Made by a program: the position numbers and the translations under genes. The notes under the pieces were generated by a model. That model worked only from the letters and a program-made list of their open reading frames with translations. It made no database searches and was not told where the DNA came from. A DNA stretch of 64,000 nt from Arcuatula senhousia (lineage: Eukaryota; Mollusca; Bivalvia; Mytilida; Mytilidae): NCBI GenBank assembly GCA_963971305.1, contig OZ020307.1, positions 9,499,501-9,563,500 of the forward strand, written 5' to 3'. Shown here one piece after another: positions 13,431-25,440 of this stretch (position 1 is its first letter; the number at the start of each line of letters is the position of its first letter).

Positions 13431-13472
13431 GCTGCAGATGAGAGGTTACTCCTTGAAATATGCATAAACAGC
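13431..13472 (+). ncRNA. Hammerhead ribozyme remnant at the RT-A 3' end
   Basis: GCTG/CAGC closes stem I. Stem II is GAGG-TTACT-CCTT and GAAA is intact, but the catalytic CUGAUGA reads CAGAUGA (13435-13441) and the U16.1 position is A. Probably inactive. It lies in a module copy (about 13326-13520) directly after the RT-A tail. Confidence 0.65.
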
Positions 13473-14378
13473 AAAACCAATTTGACCGCTTTATACCCGC
13501 TTTTGGTATTTGTATTTATACTGTTAGTTCTGACTCCTTGAATGGATGATATAAACTTTAATAATTATAAGGGTTATTGATACCAGGGGAGTATCGACTA
13601 ACAATTAATTATGCCATCACTTCAGCAATACGAGTAATATTGTGTTGGTTAAAGCAAGAATATTTATTGAATATTTATTTTGTCGAAGTCATTGTTCAGC
13701 AAATGACCTCTACGTTAACCACACGCTAGGAGTTCCTATCATTAGAAATAACTCTTTTTGACCTGATTGCAGTTAAGTCATTTTGTGTGAACTAACCGCA
13801 TAAAATGCGTTGTGTATTATCCTTGTATCTTTATGTGTTTTATTTCTTTTTTTCGTTATTATGTTTTTCAAAGTATGGGCATCAACTTCGACTTGTTTAA
13901 CTGACTGCTGAAATTGATTTTTATGCATGTATAGTCACAAGATTCATTGTTGAAGTTTCAAAGCGTGTTAATTTATTTTCACACCTTTTTATTCTTGATG
14001 ACAAATGGTAAATGAACAACAACTTCTCCAACATTTTAATTCTCTTACCTCCCTTGGTAACGCAGCTATGATTTCGAATAACCTGTGGATATTTTTCGAT
14101 TCTTTGGCGAACATTTTGACCTATTGTTCTTGTCCCTTTTGTGAAAAAAACCCTACCACAACTAAAAAGAAAATATATATGCTCATGACAGTTCATGACT
14201 GATAACACGCTCCTGACACTCGAACATACAAATCATTCATAAGAAAAACGACATTGTCCCTAAATTCAAGGGGTTTTACTACATTGTTTTTCAAGAACAT
14301 AAGCACTAATGATATAAACAAAATCAAAAGATATTGAAAAATAATAAAACAGAATCGAAGTGTTTAACTCAAACTATG

Positions 14379-15299
14379 CACAGGCGCTTGGGTCCAGGAT
14401 TTTATCTTATTATATATAACGTGTATATAAAAATTTTCATCTCGTCTATATACTATTTCCACAAGGCAAGAATGTTTGAAAGTTCTAAAAATAGAACTGA
14501 CGGAAACTCCCTTTTTTCTTGTAGAAATATTTTTTACCATAAACAACTAGAACATTCTATAACTCCTTTAAGCTGTAACTCTCTTTAGGAAGCAAAAGTA
14601 AAGCATGTGAGTATGTATAAATCTCACATCGGGTCTTTATTCCTACGAAGCGAAACAAAAGATCACCACGGACGGAAGTGGCCAAAGATTTTCAAGGGAA
14701 ACCATATTCCGCCAAATAAAAGGACTTCCGAGTGACACTACAGTAAGGTAAAATCTGGGCGAGTTCGAACAAATCATTTGGCGGATAATGTGGACTCAAT
14801 TTTATTTGAAATATTTTTACTGACGAGTTGGTAGTATAATGAAACGTACATAGAAACTAGGACTCGATTGGGTGTTCCATAAATTTTCAAAAAGACGTTC
14901 AAGGATAATAAATACGTGGTTATTTCATTTAAATGATAAAATTGGAAAAAGGTAGAAGAATATTGTCTCCCTTTAAAATTTTAAACTACTTCCGTCCGTG
15001 GTGGTTTGTTTGGCTCACTTCAGTGGAAAAAAGATTGGATTCAAAGTCATTGCGAATTGTTTCACGATAAATGTGTTCCCAATTGTGAGATTAAACTGAA
15101 AGGGTTTAGAGAATCACCAATATTTCATGTAAAACATTTGATTCTATGAGAAAATATGGGGGTTTTCCGCGAGTAAATTTTGTTATATTTTTAGAACTTT
15201 CAAACATTCTTGCCTTGTGGAAATAGTATATAGACGAGATGAAATTTTTATATACACGTTATATATAATAAAATAAAATCCTGGACCCAAACGCCTGTG
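14379..15299. mobile_element. hAT-like non-autonomous fold-back element, 921 bp
   Basis: Terminal inverted repeats of about 115 bp (14379-14491 and 15187-15299) start CACAGGCG and pair nearly perfectly. An inner inverted pair (CACCACGGACGGAAGT near 14666 and its complement near 14989) deepens the hairpin. Both sides carry the 8-bp duplication AAACTATG (14371-14378 and 15300-15307), the length typical of hAT transposons. Frames inside (14334-14588 and complements) are unconserved and there is no transposase. Confidence 0.85.
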
Positions 15300-16439
15300 A
15301 AACTATGGTCAATTGTGGTAGCCAATGTTAACTGTATGCAGACTTTTTCTTAATCATTTAATGTCAGATTATTGCAAAGTATTTTCGTAAGTTTCTGTCA
15401 ATATGATATGTTTCATTAAGAGTGTGGTTCTGAGCTTTTCTTTTTATGGGTAAAAGTTAAACTTCTAAGGATTTTTAGAGTATATGATTTCGGTTATACC
15501 TGTATGCTTTTCTTTCAGGCTCTAGTCAAATATTATATTAAACGATCGTTTCAAAAGAAATTACGGAACGTTTTACATTAACAACTTTATTGGAACAATT
15601 ACATAGAAAAACAAACAACAATCATTTCGTTGCATTTTTTACAAAAATATATACGAAAAGTAGCACAATGTTTTCAAATCAATTTTGTGAATTTGATCAT
15701 ATTTACATCAATTGTTAAATCACAACTTTACGGATTGTAACTTAAGTCATAACTTTACGATCTGTTCTGTGTCGCATTCAGAGATATTTCTTGTACCATG
15801 AATTTAAATATGGTCCTCGTGCAGCCTTGATATTTCTGACATGACATTGGTCTTTGCTTGTAAAACACAAATGAAAAATTATGAAGTTAATTGAGTTAGT
15901 CATCGGTTTGTAAATGTTATTAATTAAAATGTATAAGAGGAAAAAGTTACAAAACCAGATTTTATTCTTGCCATGCTATTATAATGACTGTCGGTACCAC
16001 TCTAATTACTATGTAAAGGACATTAAGATTAAATGGGGTTGGATATTAGAAGCATCATGTTGAAATGGGATGTTGACACTGAGCATATGTTTGGTCCCAA
16101 CCGTCTTTCACAGACTTACCAAGACGTACCAAATAAATGTCAATATAAACCGGACACATGGAACATGACTGCTTAAACATCGGTAAAATATAATTATGGT
16201 CTAAGCTTCAAAAATGTGAGATAAAAAAGCCAGCTGGCTAGACTTAGTGATTCCAAAGGTGGATTAAGCCTTCCGATAGCTTTAATTTGACATTTTTTTA
16301 TAAGATATTGAATCACAAACGTACCTAACAGGACTGATCATTCTCAATATAAGAAAAGAGAAAACAAGGACACACCTGATGAATAACAGATCATGAAGAT
16401 GATTTGCAAATCATTTCCAGATTATAGACTGCAATTTTA

Positions 16440-16965
16440 AGGTGTACAAATCCGACAATCAAATTTCGTGAATCCGAAGAAGCACAGACAGAATCAGTAG
16501 ACATAAAACCATTCCAAAAAACAAACTACACAAATACCAAGAAAAACAAATAATAACATATTAAATCCTAACATCAATCGGCAACGTTAACGCACGTCAA
16601 AACGAGAGTGAACTAAATTTAGATTATCCGGTTCCCAATTGCTATAATTGCCAACGATCGGTTGAGTCTAGTTCAAATTCGACAACGTACGATACACTAA
16701 ACCTGTATATAAAACAAACATCTGTGATCATCTGAAACGAATGAGCCCATATTTATTACAAGCAGATGACGTCTTCCGTAAAATTAATGTGACGACATCC
16801 ACTGGAGAGAAACCTAACACTGCGTTAGACAAGATGTTCTATCAAGAAAAAAACAATAACCCCGCAAACTCTAGAACAACGAATCAGTTGTGCCAAGTAA
16901 ACTAACTACAGCGGACGGAATGTTGTGATAGAAAAAGGCAAAGTTGACGATTTGAAGTTAAAGAT
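16440..16965 (-). pseudogene. Highly decayed RT-A fragment
   Basis: On the minus strand, traces of the RT-A tail (around 16490-16620) and of the FNFPIV..NIPSA segment (16905-16960, GCGGACGGAATGTTGTGATA on +) are visible. It lies just downstream of the opsin stop codon. Confidence 0.5.
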
Positions 16966-16995
16966 ACAGTTGTACAACAAGCGTATATAAAATTA

Positions 16996-17840
16996 TCAAA
17001 CGGAAGTGGAATGTGTGTGTGACGATTTGATGTTCACTGCCAATACTACTTTAAAATGCTTACAATCAATATCAGAGTTACTGATAAAACTATGATTTCT
17101 TTCTGTTGTTGGGTCCATATTTCTATTTTCTCCGGGTAACTTCCGCCAAAATCTACATTTTGATAAAATCATCTTCCTATATTTAGAATGAATTAAGGTA
17201 TAAAATAAAGGATTGAGAAATGAAGACATTTTGGCAAAGATGGCGGGGAGTGCTGACGACACCGGCGTAACTAACGAGGTGTCAAAGAACTGGCCAATCA
17301 CTGATATCGTAGCATACGGCAGCCACGATATACAATATATCAAAACCAAGACAAAGACTGTCTTTGTTGTCTTCCACTCTATATTTATATTGTTTTTGTT
17401 TTTCGATGCTATTCTTAAACAAAATTGTCTCTCCTTTGTTTTGTGATGACAATGTACAATTTCTTTCTGGTGCTCAAATACTTGTTGGATGATTTTCACG
17501 TAAGACACAACGATAACAATGAGCTGTATAATAAAGCAAAACACCAGGATAGACAGAACGTATGATCTATTGTTCGTGGTCCGTGTAAAGTAATCAAATG
17601 TACATGAAGTCCGCGAACCTTCCATCATATGGTCACCCCATCCTAAATATGGCGGGATCGACCATAGGAAGGAATACATCCAAATACCAATGCACAAACA
17701 GAACACTCCTCGTTTGGACAGTCGGTGTGTATTTGGCATGTTGTAGGTTATAACGATACATCTCTCAACTGCCAGTACTGCTAATGTGTTAATAGACACG
17801 AAACCCGAAAGTCCACCACAGAACGCAAAAAGGCGACATC
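16996..17840 (-). CDS. Rhabdomeric-type opsin, last coding exon (TM3 to C-terminus)
   Basis: The exon encodes 280 residues of a seven-helix, light-sensing G-protein-coupled receptor. It opens after an acceptor (TTTCAG) with the last two bases of a codon, then the TM3 disulphide Cys (residue 1) and CRLFAFCGGLSGF, a typical r-opsin TM3 start. Other landmarks are ERC in place of DRY (25-27), the ECL2 segment GWGDHMMEG..SCTFDY with its Cys at 79, HQKE in loop 3, SWLPY in TM6, the retinal-binding Lys at 203 (codon 17230-17232, context AIFAKMSS) and NPLFY at 209-213. The helix-8 HPK of Gq opsins is HSK here. The frame ends at TGA 16996-16998; a possible AATAAA lies at 16752-16757 on the same strand. 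ECL2, loop 3 and TM6-7 resemble squid rhodopsin and melanopsin most, so a mollusc r-opsin, perhaps non-canonical, is inferred. The altered ERC and HSK could affect Gq coupling. The + frame over 17213-17446 is a shadow. Confidence 0.93.
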
Positions 17841-17965
17841 CTGAAAGTATATAGGAAAAATTTTATTCAGTTTTCATTTTGCAAAAGCCGATACAATTTT
17901 ATTTAATACGCCTCATTCGTTTTGCAATTTTATTGAAACTAATGTTACTAGATTGTTAATAAATA

Positions 17966-18022
17966 TGAAATATGCATTTACAGCATAACCAAATTACCCG
18001 TTTTGGTATTTGTATTATGCAA
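17966..18022 (+). repeat. 3' half of a hammerhead module
   Basis: TGAAATATGCATTTACAGCA followed by TAACCAAATTACCCGTTTTG matches the end of the hammerhead and the start of its body at 33930-33965. The catalytic CUGAUGA half is missing. Located in the opsin intron close to the last exon. Confidence 0.5.
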
Positions 18023-18784
18023 GATTTAAACATATAAAAACACATAAAAGTGTAGTAACCATCTTTTCATGATATTGAAAATTAAAAAAAAGCATACGAT
18101 ATAGTTCATAAAGAGATTTTTGCTGTTGTGAATAATTGAAGACATTTCTACTGTGGTTCTTTGAGAAACTTTAAAAGTAATCATATTTAAAAAGATAAAT
18201 ATTTTCTTGTTCCCTATCCAAAAGGAGTTTATTGAATTTTTTTGTACCAATGAATTATAAGACCTTTAATCATGTCTTTTTACATGCTTCTTTTTGCGTG
18301 TCTTTTCTGAATTATGTAACATTATCAATTATATTGAAGTAATCATTTCTGTGATCACAGGAACTTTCCACAATCGGACAATTCATGAATCATTTTAAGG
18401 ATAGCTAGCATAGTGATTATTTACTCTGTTGAAGGTGTAATGAGTACTGCTTACCCATAATAAAGAATATTGATGGTGTGAATGGTGATTGTTTTTGTCC
18501 ATTTTTCTATCATAAATATTCCGTATGTACGAGTTTTATTGTGCAATTTGTTCCATATAAATGATATAGTAAAGAAGCGAAAAACTGCCAGTGTAGTATT
18601 CAGGCCATCATCTGTGGGCAAAAGTAACGAGGAGATTTCTGACTTAAATGGCAAAATTCCAGACTGAAATTTTCTTGATTATAAACCTAATATATAAATG
18701 AAAGAACTGGGTAACGCCTAATAAAACATAACTTTAAAAAGTGGGATATATTCTATCAAAATAAAATCACGTTGGGAAATACTT

Positions 18785-18920
18785 TTTACTTATTGACTGG
18801 ATATGAGGAGAATAAATAGATTATTTTACCCGATATGAAGCTATCGCCTGAGGTTTAGCCGAAGGCAATAGTTGTGTAACCAGGGAAAATAATAAATTCC
18901 CTAATATCCAGTTAGTAAGT
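18785..18920. mobile_element. Palindromic MITE-like element
   Basis: The left arm, 18785-18831 (TTATTGACTGGATATGAGG onward), pairs with the right arm, 18883-18920 (ending ATATCCAGTTAGTAAGT). The centre adds CTATCGCCTGAGG/GGCAATAG pairing. A single end-like motif, TTACTAACTGGATAT, recurs near 35907. No coding. Confidence 0.65.
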
Positions 18921-19435
18921 GTTTTATGATACCGAAAAACAGTAGACAAAACGTTTAGAATTTTAACCATATAAATGAAGCGCCACAATGAATAAAATGT
19001 AAAACTTGTGCATATTCAATAATAAAAATATTCAGGTGATAGCAACTGTATTGAAGTGTTGCATGAAAATACTGATAGAATAGTGTCGCACGGAAAACTT
19101 GCGTATTTTCACTTATGTCTTTGTGTGACGTAATATGAGAATAATATAATAATCACAATTAAACAATGAAAACGATATGCTGAAAGCGTGGCTTAATGAC
19201 GTCAGAGGCCAAATAGTTGTGGCAAGGGGTCATAGTTTGAAATATATTGTTTCAGAAAACTATTACTGAGGTATAATAATTAGCCTTAACAACCTTTATA
19301 AGTCAATAGTTTATTAAAGGTAGATAGGGGTCCTAAATTTTGTTTATAGATTTTTCTGACAATTAAGTTATAAGATACAAGGTTCATTAAAGATTATTTT
19401 TATTCACAGCCTTTGGAAATAAAGGTAATAACAAA

Positions 19436-19570
19436 ATTATCGAACTTGGAGGATCAATTTCAATGTCAAAGAGAAACGATAAAACATGGAAGACATACCG
19501 GAAAAAAATAGATAGCAATGGTCCTATCAGCCAAACGCTAATAAAAACAATCACTAACTATTGCGTTTAA
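19436..19570 (+). repeat. Short repeat with conserved frame ELGGSISMSKR.DKTWKT, copy 1
   Basis: The frame reads KGNNKIIELGGSISMSKRN, then DKTWKTYRKKIDSNGPIS, and stops near 19570. Homologous DNA occurs at 36165-36243 (same frame) and, more diverged, at 45598-45658. I do not recognise the peptide. It may be a fragment of a mobile element end. Confidence 0.4.
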
Positions 19571-20639
19571 CATAGTGAATTTATCCACCAGTTGCTGATA
19601 ACGAAGGAAGACTTTTTGGAGACCGTTTGAGCTGTATATTTTTTTCTAACCTTAGTCCTAATAGTCGGTCAGTGAGACAGCGGGTGTCATATAAAAAATC
19701 AGAACTAATTGTGCAAGCCCTGGCAAATTGAAGAAGTTGTGAAATATAAACACCATAAGCAGGTTAAGTAGGTATGTTGCTTAAAAGATTGGGGAATTTA
19801 AAAACAAAAGGACGATGACTTAAAAAAAATAATGTTTCTGGTGTCTAAAGAGTTAATAATCAAAATTTACATTTTATCTGTATAAAAAAATCTACTCCAT
19901 ACATTTTTCCAAAACTTGTGAAAAAAGTTTTTTAATTTATTCAATTCATTACTTTATTTCCTCTTAAAAGAGATTGCAATGTCCAAATAAAGATACAAAG
20001 CACAAAACATATGAAGATATTCACTTCTTAAGAGGATACGTCTAGTTCGAATATCGATGATACCTAACTAATTCAAATCCTAAAAAAGGACTATGATTCA
20101 GAATGAATTTTGTTCAAAAAGTTCATTAATAAATCATATCATCTTTGAATAGAAACTAATAGTGGTATCAAATTTCTCAACCAATTTTATCTTGCTATCG
20201 TCAAAAAGCTACCGTTTTGAAATGATTCATAACTGTCAATTCCAAAGCTATAGAAACGAATAGAAAGATTTTTATCTTAAATATAGAATCTTGTGAACTT
20301 TTTGCTTATCTTTACGTCTTTATTTAGTTCGGTAATTTATCTGTAGAAAGATAACCTTCTTTGTCTGGCGTGTAATTCATGTAAGCTTATAGCTTTGTTT
20401 CCGATTACAGTATAAATAGATAAGTTTACACTCTAATATATCTATTGAATGTATCTTGTGAATCAAAAATGACTAAAATGAGTCACAAAATAGCCGGATT
20501 CGTTAAATATAAGTAGCTATCATTACGAGACAAGCCCAAAATCGAATATGCATCATATGATGTCATGTTATTGCTGAATACCTAGAAACAACTAAACTGT
20601 GCAATAAGCAACGTGAAATAAAGTCAAAACAAGAATGAA

Positions 20640-20950
20640 CTCATGTGCTCCGGAAGAGTAAGCAGTTCCTGCTTGCTTTAGCACACCCGTCACGTTGCAA
20701 AAGATCGGTTTAGTGTTGGTCAAATCCGGAAATGATTACATTAATTTAACAATTTGTGTCAAACCAACATCTGCGCTCATTTGAGAGATAGAAATCCCGT
20801 ATTTGTCTACAAGCACATGATGTCTTCTATGAAATTTCTTGAGACCTTGGAGCAACGTACCGATGTGTTTACAATTTGCTTGTCAGCCATATTGCTCTTT
20901 ACTCCCCTTAAGCTCTGGAATAACGAATCAATTGTGATACAAAAATAGAA
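20640..20950 (-). pseudogene. RT-A fragment, C-terminal end plus part of 3' UTR
   Basis: On the minus strand the sequence gives KFHRRHHVLVDKYGISISQM and SADVGL, then the RT-A tail with GAGCACATGAGTTCATTC. An internal deletion has removed most of the RT. It lies in the opsin intron, same orientation as the opsin. Confidence 0.65.
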
Positions 20951-21065
20951 AAGGAAGAAAATATCAGAGTATTATGATAACAATGCAGTCATTCTAAAAG
21001 TTCGCAAGTCACATTTTACAGCTAATTATGTGACCAGCGACGATAAAAAGTTACCTTATTAATAA

Positions 21066-21850
21066 GAAAGAAGCAAAGAGGCACCAATGGGACATTCAAG
21101 TGTTAAAAGTCCGAATGGGCAACGACACAATCGGCAAACACGAACAAGAACAGCACGATGAAACACAACACACAAAATCTACAGAACGGAAATCAACAAC
21201 GCGAACTCAAGTCGTAACAAGAGTGAACTAAGGTGCTCCTGAAGAGTTAGCAATTCAGTATGTAAAATCCGGTAAAGGAAGAAAAAACAATTTTCAACGA
21301 CAAACCAACATCTGCCCTCATTCGAGAGATATAAATCCACTATTTGTCTCTGCGTGCACGGTTTCTACCGTAAAATTTCTTGAGTGAAGACAGCAACCGT
21401 GGAGCAACAAACGCCTGTGTCAAACGTGACGCCCTGCCAAGGAAATCGATGTTATACCCGCACGTTCTGTAGTACAACGAATCAACTATGATACGAAGAC
21501 TCCAAAAGCAGACGGGATGTTGCTACACAAAAAGGGAAAGTTAACGATTGGAAAGTTGAAGTCATCACGTTTGTGATAGATCTTTGTTGAAAGTCTTCCT
21601 TGAGAATCAATTTCGAGATGTAGATCTAAATATGAAGCAGACTTCCTAGAATCCATTGTGTCCTTTATGTCAAGTTCCTGAGGATATATGGGATTGAAAA
21701 AGTCACCAAATCGAGCATTGTTTAGTGAAATGACATCATCAATATAACGGAACGTTAAAATATGTTTATAGTATCTTCAATTTTGTTTATGTCAAATAAT
21801 ATTCGTTTTGATATCAGTATCCATTAAGTCATTAGGAAAAAAAACCTTCC
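21066..21850 (-). pseudogene. RT-A fragment with RT motif C
   Basis: The minus strand reads FRYIDDVISLNNARFGDFFN, then YPQELDIKDTMDSRKSASYL, DLHLEIDSQGRLSTKIYHK and RDDFNFPIVNFPFLCSNIPS, with the YIDD catalytic aspartates (motif C) present. Later frameshifts and stops break it before the C-terminus; the full 3' UTR ends at GAAGCAAAGAGGCACCAATG on +. This is the longest RT-A stretch preserving catalytic residues. Confidence 0.8.
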
Positions 21851-22593
21851 AAAATTTAGGCTCAGAAATACCATTTTACTCAAAGTTTATTTGAGTATCA
21901 CTAAAAGCTAAAGTGTTTTAATTGCTATTATTTTAAAATTTATACACGATGTATTTTATTCACCTAGTCGAAACATGGGCACGTAAATAGGAAAGCAGCA
22001 CCCAAAACCACGTGTTGTCCAACTATGTAAACAGAGAATTTAAAAACGAAGACAAATTCAGACTTAAGTTCATGATAACAATTAACAATGCAGACAGTCT
22101 ACATAAAGACTAGTAAAACTTGATAATCAAAACCATTGCTGACTTAGAATAAATCATTGTCTTACACATTTAATCAAAGACTAAAACATCTGTATGACCT
22201 AGAAAGGTATTTATTCTCAAGCTCTAGAAACTGATAAAATTGTTTGCCTATTTGGACATTGTTGGTTACAACAGCATAATCCACACAAGAAATATTATAG
22301 CCACGATTTACAACTGTTCATTAATTTGACCGACAAAGATAAACAGTTACCTAAGAAAAAGGCTACGTTTAAACCCTTAAATCTTTTTATTCTTAAATAG
22401 TTATAACATGATGTAAAGGTGTCTCTGGATATCCAGAAACACCGTAAACCGAATATTATAACTAACTTACACCCCAGTAAACTTAGAACAGAACTAGATT
22501 ACAACTTTTTGATAGAAAGCAATGAAATGAGGCTTTAATTATAAAACTGAGTTAGTAAATATCTTTCTCATTTTTTCCCCACACAGGGGCCTC

Positions 22594-22762
22594 TTTAATT
22601 CAAGATATTAAGCAATTGAGATGATTATAGGATTAAAACAGATTAATCAACTTGTTACACCGATTAATTACTTTACAAATAAGTGATGATTTTGTATCAT
22701 GCTAATAAAAACAGTGAACACTTCTAAACTGAATATCTTTAAGATTCGTTCAGTTTTTATAT
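22594..22762. repeat. Direct repeat, copy 1 (with 23146-23312)
   Basis: About 168 bp, near 90% similar to 23146-23312, sharing AATAAGTGATGATTTTGTAT, CATGCTAATAAAAACAG and ACTGAATATCTTTAAGATTC. A local duplication with about 550-bp period. Confidence 0.8.
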
Positions 22763-23145
22763 GACCATCAAGGAAGACGGGTGTGCTTTGGCTCTTGTCC
22801 CTTTGAATATCATTAATTTCTGAGAGCAGGTAATTTTAGTTGAGGAAATTGCGCATTTGAAGAATATTTCATTTTCATTTTATATTTTGTATTTTGATCC
22901 ATATGCAGTGTAATGTCCCTTAGCGTGGGGTTCGATTAAGAGTTCTTCTCTCATTAACTTCCTGTTTGCCGACTTACTTAATTTTTTGCATAAATGGTCA
23001 ATTATGGACAATTTTCTCATAGCCTCTCATTACATCCTTTTGATATTTGGTAATCGGCACGGGTCCCATACCGTTGAATTAATTTCAGGTGTATTGTCTA
23101 CCTACTTCCTGTTTAACGAAATCAGGCCATTTCTATCTTTGACCC

Positions 23146-23312
23146 ATTTAATTCAAGTTATTAAGCAATTTAGATGATTTTAGGATTACAACAGATAAAT
23201 CAACTTGTTAAACAGATTAATTATTTTACAAATAAGTGATGATTTTGTATCATGCTAATAAAAACAGAGAACACTTCTAAACTGAATATCTTTAAGATTC
23301 GTTCATTTTTAT
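23146..23312. repeat. Direct repeat, copy 2 (with 22594-22762)
   Basis: Second copy of the block described at 22594. A poly-T tract (near 23503-23520) and an imperfect hairpin (23655-23708, arms TTCACAA...GCAGGGG/CCCCTGT...TTGTGAA) follow. Confidence 0.8.
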
Positions 23313-23826
23313 GCCCCATCTACGAAAGTTATTGGGACATACAGTCCTCGGATTCGTTTGTAAGTCCGTCCGTCTGTTCGTCTGTGTGCTCGTCCATCTC
23401 TTATGTTGCAAAGTATCGGCATTATGTCTATTGGAAAAATTCTTTCTTTGTGTTGATAGTTTATTTTCATTTTTGTTTTATTTGTCTGGTTTTTTTATCT
23501 GTTTTTTTTTTTTTTTTTTGCTAATTTTAAATTAGAATTAATTTTAAACCTTTTAAAGTGAACTGTTTTCATTTCCTTCTCAGATGCCCTGGGCTGGCTA
23601 TTACAGAAGTTTCTTTTTGTGAGAAGCTCTTTTGTTCTATGAATATGGGGTGTGTTCACAAGCGCAAAAGCAGGGGTATCTGGAAACCCCTGTTTTTGCC
23701 ATTGTGAATTAAGCATATTGTTCTTTGAAAAAAAAAGAGTTATTCACATATAGAAAGTTTCTGAAAATGAAAGTTCGACTTTAAACAATAGAACTGGGGT
23801 GTAATATTATTGACGATTCAGTCTTT

Positions 23827-24051
23827 TTGTACACTTACTCTTTAGAAACATATCAAAATGAAAACTATCGAATAGCATCTAGGTCAAGAAAATTGTTATC
23901 TACGCCCAAATATTATGACCGACTTTTGGAGCAGGGCTATAAGAAAATACGTCTCATACGATCCCTAAAAAAATTCTTTCTTTGTTATCAGCCACTAGTA
24001 GAAAAGTTCAAAATTCAGTTAAAAGATATGGTGGTTAATTGTTTTAATTAG
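23827..24051 (+). pseudogene. RT-C lineage: C-terminal remnant of a reverse transcriptase
   Basis: The open frame ends in RLLEQGYKKIRLIRSLKKFF, then LCYQPLVEKFKIQLKDMVVN and CFN*. LLxQGY...LxxSLKKF...LVEKF parallels the C-terminal end of the RT-A and RT-B proteins, but the sequence and the 3' UTR differ, so I treat it as a third lineage. Nothing of the catalytic domain remains upstream. Family assignment is inference. Confidence 0.6.
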
Positions 24052-24330
24052 TGTTTGACTGGTCTGCTGTACTGAGATGATCACCTCAATATCCCTATTG
24101 TGTCTCACAACTATGTTGTGTTCTATGGTCATTACCGGATCCAAAGATCGCAATGGAAGAGGGAAGTTTGGCGCCATAAAACTTGGTTTAACCCACCATT
24201 TCGTTGGAAATGCCTGTACCAAGTCAGGACCATTGCGATCCACCAATTCTCTGGTATGACCGATTCGTTTTCGTCATTTTCTCTGGACTATGAGATTGAT
24301 CATTTAGTTCGGTAGTTAAGTTATTACCTG
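24052..24330 (+). mobile_element. RT-C 3' UTR
   Basis: Contains AACTTGGTTTAACCCACCAT and TGCCTGTACCAAGTCAGGAC, recognisably related to the RT-B 3' UTR core (GCCTGTCCTAAGCCAGGA). A second copy is at 44755-44990. Confidence 0.6.
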
Positions 24331-24644
24331 TATTCAGCATTTGTGTCGCTTAAAAAAAACATATAGTAACCTATAATCACTTTGATTTGTTTTAGAAGCA
24401 AACGATTGATAATACTTTTAAGTTTCCTCATGCAAAATTTTAGAGAGTTTAATGGCCAAATAAAAGTATGGCGTCAGTTTTAAATCTGGTGGTTGCTTAA
24501 CTTTTTTCGGAGTATATATAAATATATATATAACATGAAAAGCCAAATAACTACATGAACTAGTATATAATCTTAATTAAAAACATTATCCGAATCTAAA
24601 CGCTTTTGTTCACTTCAAAATAAAAAAATATCTTCATTACAAAG

Positions 24645-25318
24645 AAGCAGAGGTACAAATGGGGCATCTGGATGTCAAATTCCGAAAGGGTAGAGACAAA
24701 ACCAACAAACAAAAATCAAGGACAGGACGAAAAAACACGAAAACACAAATATCACTAAATATAAATTAATAGCGCAAACTCTAGTCGTGATGAGAATGAA
24801 CTCAGGTGGCCCGGATGAGTAAGCAGTCCCTGCCTGATATAGCGCACCCGTCGTGCTGCCAATTTTTAATTCAGTGTGCCAATCTGGTGAAGAAAGACAA
24901 AACAAAACCCTTTGATAAACCAACATCTGCACTCATCTGAGAGATAGAAATCCCATATTTGTCTTTGAGTGCATGATGTCTACCCTCAAATTTCTTGAGT
25001 GATGACAGCAACCGAGGAGCAAAATAATCCTGTATTAACAATGCTTGTGTCAAACGTGACGCTCTGTCATTGACATTGACCTAGTTCCCACAAGCTCTGG
25101 AGTAGCGAATCAATTGTGATACGTAATACTCATATTCTGGAGCAGACGGAATGTTGCTACACAAGAAGGGAAAGTTGACAATTGGAAAGTTGAAGTCATT
25201 TTGTTTGTCATAGAGTTTTGATTAAAGTTTTCATTGAGAGTCTATTTCGAGATAAAGATCTAAATATGAAGCAAAATCCATTTTGTCCTTTATCTCAAGT
25301 TCCTGCGGATATATGATA
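24645..25318 (-). pseudogene. RT-A fragment, 3' part
   Basis: The minus strand gives YLDLYLEIDSQ, then LYDKQNDFNFPIVNFPFLCS, NIPSAPEYEYYVSQLIRYS and LLSSLKKFEGRHHALKDKYG ending SISQMSADVGLSK. The 3' UTR ends at 24645. At 25318 the element joins an inverted RT-A tail. Confidence 0.8.
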
Positions 25319-25440
25319 TTTCAGAATTTTGTATTTTGTGTTTCTTCGTGCTGTTCTTTTTCGTGTTCGCCGGTTTCATCGTTGCCAATTCGGACTTTTG
25401 ACACTCAAACGCCCAATTGGTGCCTCTTTGCTTCTTCTAT
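25319..25440 (+). mobile_element. Inverted RT-A 3' tail joined to the RT-A fragment
   Basis: TGTGTTTCTTCGTGCTGTTC, then TTCGGACTTTTGACACTCAA and TGGTGCCTCTTTGCTTCTT lie in + orientation immediately after a minus-strand RT-A copy. The composite therefore has inverted-repeat ends. Confidence 0.75.

Noticed and set aside
17213..17446. 77-codon plus-strand frame
   Set aside because: Shadow of the opsin exon on the other strand.
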